Shown here in pieces: positions 60,542 through 64,000 of a stretch of 64,000 nucleotides of DNA. The translations under genes and the position numbers were made by a program. Source of the DNA: Acidicapsa dinghuensis (GTDB lineage: Bacteria > Acidobacteriota > Terriglobia > Terriglobales > Acidobacteriaceae); contig NZ_JAGSYH010000006.1 of the NCBI RefSeq assembly GCF_025685685.1, forward strand, positions 186,001 through 250,000, in the 5' to 3' direction. Below the pieces are notes generated by a model. The model had not been told where the DNA came from, searched no databases, and worked only from the letters and a program-made list of their open reading frames with translations. Within the stretch, counting starts at the first letter, position 1, and each line of letters opens with the position of its first letter.

Positions 60542-63500
60542 CTACCAGGTGATCTTTGCCGAGACCTGCATTTGACGCGGCAGGTTGCTTTGTCCTGATG
60601 GGCCTCGTGTAATTTCTCCGAAGGAAGTGTCATTTGTGCTGCCGTCGGGGGATTCCGACCACAGCGGGTGGTTGAGCACGTTGAATGCTTCAAGGCGAAC
60701 CTGCAGGTGGAAGTTCTCCCACAGTGCGAAGTTCTTCGACAGGTTGGCGTCGAACTGGTGATAGCGCGGGATACGAATACCTGTGTATACGTTCTGCGGC
60801 GTTTCGCCGTAGGTGGGTACCTGCTGGAAGTCGGCGCCGTTCGGGCAGCTGCCATCATAGTCGTACGCCAGGTTTTTCAAGACGTATGTCCCATTCACCT
60901 CCGTATACTGCTGGGCGCATGCCGCTGCCAGCCGGATATATCCGTTGTCTGTTTGGATGTGTGGCTTGACGTACGCGCTGTGCAGATACACTTCGTTGGG
61001 ATTTGTCGGCAGAATCCACGGTGCGCCGGTCTGGTAGATGTATAGGCTTCCCAGTTCCCATCCGCCGATAACGCCATCGACAACTCGATTTGCATTTGGC
61101 AGGAAGCTGCGGCCTCTGCCTACCGGAAGGAGATAGACGCCCGAGAGCGTGACGCGGTGGGTGTAATCGTTGGCGTCGATCGAGCGGTAAGGGATGCGGT
61201 AGGTTGAATCAGCCCATCCACCCGCATCCATGAGCTTCGACCAGGTCCACGTTCCGTGCACGGTGAGAGAGTTGCTCCACTTGTGCATAGCGGTGACCTG
61301 CAGCGAGTTATACCAGGTGCGGTAGTAGTTGGTCTGATACTCGGTGATGTCGCCAAACTCAGGAAACGGCCGGGTAAAGTTGAGAGCGTTCAGGGTCGCG
61401 TCATTGTAGTAACTCGATCCGTTGAATGCGCTGATCCCAACAAAGGGATTGGTGAGGTTGTTGTTGCTGCAGGTCTCGATTCTGCCGCCGAACTGCGGGT
61501 TGCAGGGAATCATGGCCTGATAGTTTTCACGATTGACATTGTCACTGCTGTCGCCGTTGTAGAGACGCGATCCAACATATTGGATGTTGAGCACATCGTT
61601 GCGGAAGAACTGATGCTCAAGGCCAACCGAGTAATTCCAGAAGCTGGGAAGCTGATACGTGGGGTTGAGGTACCACGGTCCTTGGCCAAGGTCTTCGAGC
61701 AATCCCAGCGTTGAGCCGGTAGGCTGAATCACCGCGCTGTAAGGATTGTCGATTTGATTGGCAAGGTTTGGATAAGTTGTTGCGGGACGCGAAGGATCGT
61801 CAGACTGATAGTTGGTGGTTGAGCTGAAACCAAGGGTATTTGGTGCGTTCTCGGGGGTGCGGAAGGACTCGCCGAAGCCGCCACGGAAAACGGTGCGGTC
61901 ATCCCAGGCCCAGGCAAAACCTACGCGCGGCTGAATGTTATGCCAGCCGGTTTTGTACGTTCCGCGAGGATTTCCATTTGCGCCCAGAAAGGTTACGCCG
62001 CCAAGGATCTGGCTGTATCCAGGTACTGAAACAGAAGAGTTGATGGGATTGACTGCAGTTGTACTGAAGGCATAGTCGCCCTGGTTATGCCGCTCTGTTT
62101 CGGCTGGCATAATATCCCAGCGAACGCCGAGGTTTAGGGTGAGTTTCGGCGTGATCTTCCAGTCATCTTGCACGAAAGGTGCCCAGTAGTGGCCGGACCA
62201 GAAGGTCTTCACGTTGATGGCATCGCTGCCCGAGGTCGGATTACCCAGAAGGAACGATGCAATCGAGTTACCGCTGGCTTGATCCCACGATCCGCAATCG
62301 CCACAGTTGGTCTGCGTCCAGGTACGGTCAATCCAGAAGTTGTTACCGCCGCCTACGACATCATTCACGGATTGCATGAAGCGACCGTCGAGCCCAAAAT
62401 GCAGCGTGTGCTTGTTCTTAATCCATGTAGCAGAGGGAAAGAGCGATAGCGAGTTACTGATCGTCTGTCCGTTGCTGTTGGTGCCCATGCTGGCAAATTC
62501 GCTGATATCGAGGTAGGGAAATTCGGAAGCTGCCGCAGGCCCCATGGCAGCGGTCTGTGCAGCCGTCCAGCCAAGCTGCGTCGGATCGAATGGAGGTCCA
62601 TTGTAGCTGTAGTCGGCGCGTACTGAGACGTTGGCGCGGAAGTCGAAAAGCAGGTTAGGCGAGAAGGTGTGTGTCTCCTGTAACGTGAACGTGTTGCTTC
62701 GTTCACCGTGGGGCAACTGGCCTTCTTGTTCCGGGCCGGTGAAGCCGTCGTAGCTGCGGTGCTCGATGCGCTCCCAGTATCCGTAGTGGATGCTGAAACG
62801 GTCTTTGGACGACCAGTTCTGATCCCACTTGCCGAGCACGTTGCGGTAGTGATCCGTGTCATTGCCGGGAGCCGTATAGTTGCTTGCGAAGGGATTGGAA
62901 CCGTTCGCGGTCGCTGTATTCGGCGCAGGGTATAGCTTCATGATGGCCTGAGCCATCGGGTTAATGCGATTCGCTGGAATGACGTTGGCTGGAGTGTTGG
63001 GATTAACGGGATCATTGGGTCCGAACTGCTGGCGCACCCAGGATCCATCGGGTTGCTGGACAATGCTCTCGGGGTCTTTGATTTCAATCGGAGCATAGGC
63101 GGAACCAGTCCAGTAAACGAGATTGCTGAAGTCACCGTTGATCCACTGCGGACTGGGAACCGCTTCTGTGATGACGTTGGGCTCGATCTCGTTGAAGTTC
63201 TCATACTGCATCGTGAAGAAGGATTTGTCGCGGCCGTTGTAGAGCTTTGGAATCCGGACCGGACCATCCAACTCGGCTCCATACTGATCCCATTTCATTT
63301 CCGGAGTCGCATACGGAGTGATGTCTGTTCCGGGCGTCGCATTGGCGATGTCCCACTTGTCCTGCCACGTATTCGCATCGAGCCAGGTACGGCGAGCGTA
63401 CTCGTATACGTCGCCATGCAACTGATTCGTACCGGATTTCAGCGTTACGTCCTCGACGCCGCCAGCCAGCAGACCGTACTGTGCATCGTAAGGATTGGTG

Positions 63501-64000
63501 ATGATTTTGAATTCCTGCACCGAGTCGACCGGGGGCACATAGGAAATCTTGGCTTGGCCGGTGTTGTTGATGGTCGAAGCTGTATTGGAGACACCGTCAA
63601 GCATGAGCGCTGTGTTGCCTGCGCCGCCGCCATTGACGGAAAGATTGGCCTGGGTATCGTCAAATGGTCTCTGGTATTGAGGGCTTCCGGTCCAGATGGC
63701 TCCTGCGTTGAGAATGGCCAGCATTCCTGGGTCGCGGCCATTCAGTGGAAGTTCCGTGACACGGGTGTTTTCAACCACCTCGCCGTTGTCGGCTTTGCCG
63801 AAATCAAGCAAGGTATCGGCATTCACCGTAACGGTCTCGGACGCTGTACCAACCTTGAGTGCAAAATTGACCGTCGAGGTCTGCCCCACCTGCAGAACAA
63901 TACCGGTGTGTAGCCCAGTGTCGAAGCCTTTGGCCTCGGCTGAGACGCTATAGTTGCCAGGAATCAGATAGGGAATTGTGTAGTTGCCGGAATCGGTAGT
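60542..64000 (-). CDS. TonB-dependent receptor, Oar-like (N-terminus outside window)
   Basis: The frame is open to the right edge: 1152 residues are visible. The first part (reverse from 64000) shows the end of a carboxypeptidase-regulatory-like domain (GNYSVSAEAKGF), then the plug region (VTELPLNGRDPGMLAILNAGAIW...) and a long outer-membrane beta barrel with many aromatic-rich strands, ending VSAKITW with a terminal Trp. This is the TonB_dep_Rec/Oar family expanded in Acidobacteria, for uptake of large compounds or sugars; the ligand is unknown. It converges with dnaJ. Confidence 0.9.
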   Translation of the reverse strand, partial: TTDSGNYTIPYLIPGNYSVSAEAKGFDTGLHTGIVLQVGQTSTVNFALKVGTASETVTVNADTLLDFGKADNGEVVENTRVTELPLNGRDPGMLAILNAGAIWTGSPQYQRPFDDTQANLSVNGGGAGNTALMLDGVSNTASTINNTGQAKISYVPPVDSVQEFKIITNPYDAQYGLLAGGVEDVTLKSGTNQLHGDVYEYARRTWLDANTWQDKWDIANATPGTDITPYATPEMKWDQYGAELDGPVRIPKLYNGRDKSFFTMQYENFNEIEPNVITEAVPSPQWINGDFSNLVYWTGSAYAPIEIKDPESIVQQPDGSWVRQQFGPNDPVNPNTPANVIPANRINPMAQAIMKLYPAPNTATANGSNPFASNYTAPGNDTDHYRNVLGKWDQNWSSKDRFSIHYGYWERIEHRSYDGFTGPEQEGQLPHGERSNTFTLQETHTFSPNLLFDFRANVSVRADYSYNGPPFDPTQLGWTAAQTAAMGPAAASEFPYLDISEFASMGTNSNGQTISNSLSLFPSATWIKNKHTLHFGLDGRFMQSVNDVVGGGNNFWIDRTWTQTNCGDCGSWDQASGNSIASFLLGNPTSGSDAINVKTFWSGHYWAPFVQDDWKITPKLTLNLGVRWDIMPAETERHNQGDYAFSTTAVNPINSSVSVPGYSQILGGVTFLGANGNPRGTYKTGWHNIQPRVGFAWAWDDRTVFRGGFGESFRTPENAPNTLGFSSTTNYQSDDPSRPATTYPNLANQIDNPYSAVIQPTGSTLGLLEDLGQGPWYLNPTYQLPSFWNYSVGLEHQFFRNDVLNIQYVGSRLYNGDSSDNVNRENYQAMIPCNPQFGGRIETCSNNNLTNPFVGISAFNGSSYYNDATLNALNFTRPFPEFGDITEYQTNYYRTWYNSLQVTAMHKWSNSLTVHGTWTWSKLMDAGGWADSTYRIPYRSIDANDYTHRVTLSGVYLLPVGRGRSFLPNANRVVDGVIGGWELGSLYIYQTGAPWILPTNPNEVYLHSAYVKPHIQTDNGYIRLAAACAQQYTEVNGTYVLKNLAYDYDGSCPNGADFQQVPTYGETPQNVYTGIRIPRYHQFDANLSKNFALWENFHLQVRLEAFNVLNHPLWSESPDGSTNDTSFGEITRGPSGQSNLPRQMQVSAKITW

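Noticed and set aside
1-64000. tRNA genes, CRISPR arrays, transposases or attachment sites
   Set aside because: Reading the intergenic gaps showed no cloverleaf, regular repeat-spacer pattern or transposase/integrase motifs.

Overview
The window comes from a GC-rich, Gram-negative-type chromosome and most likely from Acidobacteriota (Acidobacteriaceae/Terriglobales-like). Four markers point there: a VWFA-related protein of the kind best known from Acidobacteria, a tandem pair of PadR-linked orphan MacB/FtsX-type permeases, a large TonB-dependent receptor with a carboxypeptidase-regulatory-like N-terminal repeat, and an mDAP-type mur/fts cluster. Taxonomy is inferred from gene content only.

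Layout. (1) 1-18.8 kb: division and cell-wall (dcw) cluster, ftsI(3' end)-murE-murF-mraY-murD-ftsW-murG, then two reverse-strand envelope genes, murC, a reverse-strand cyanophycinase-like peptidase, a small secreted protein, ftsQ-ftsA-ftsZ and a stand-alone penicillin-binding transpeptidase. murB and ddl are not in the cluster. (2) 18.8-27.3 kb: a LysR regulator divergent from a frameshifted NmrA-type gene, a DedA-rhodanese fusion, a UbiD-family decarboxylase, a thioredoxin-fold protein next to a haem c/copper-monooxygenase-like/TPR protein, and RNase PH. (3) 27.4-31.1 kb: a signalling module of histidine kinase, NtrC-type sigma54 activator with a receiver lacking the phospho-Asp, and a small receiver-like/DHp-like protein. 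(4) 31.2-36.9 kb: PadR repressor with a clear operator and two large permeases. (5) 37-41.2 kb: purU, a luciferase-like oxidoreductase, a non-coding patch with three parS-like elements, an orphan AAA ATPase and a SpoU RNA methyltransferase. (6) 41.4-46.3 kb: SPFH protein with a partner and a squalene/phytoene synthase, then an ArsR-led operon of small enzymes. (7) 46.3-52.5 kb: a VWA/MoxR-type pair and the VWFA-related protein. (8) 52.5-57.0 kb: small housekeeping and secreted proteins (TPR, thioesterase, Mrp, DUF4440-like, DUF1684, RcnB-like). (9) 57.2-60.5 kb: hrcA-grpE-dnaJ without dnaK. (10) 60.5-64 kb: TonB-dependent receptor running off the right edge.

Most genes fit a diderm managing peptidoglycan, envelope and stress. 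The most unusual pieces are the signalling module with substituted phosphorylation sites, the SPFH/squalene-synthase neighbourhood preceded by a near-consensus sigma54 promoter, the cluster of parS-like palindromes, the PadR operator, and the structured leader and repeated GTTGCG elements around the two envelope genes inside dcw. No tRNA, rRNA, CRISPR array, transposase or integrase was recognised.
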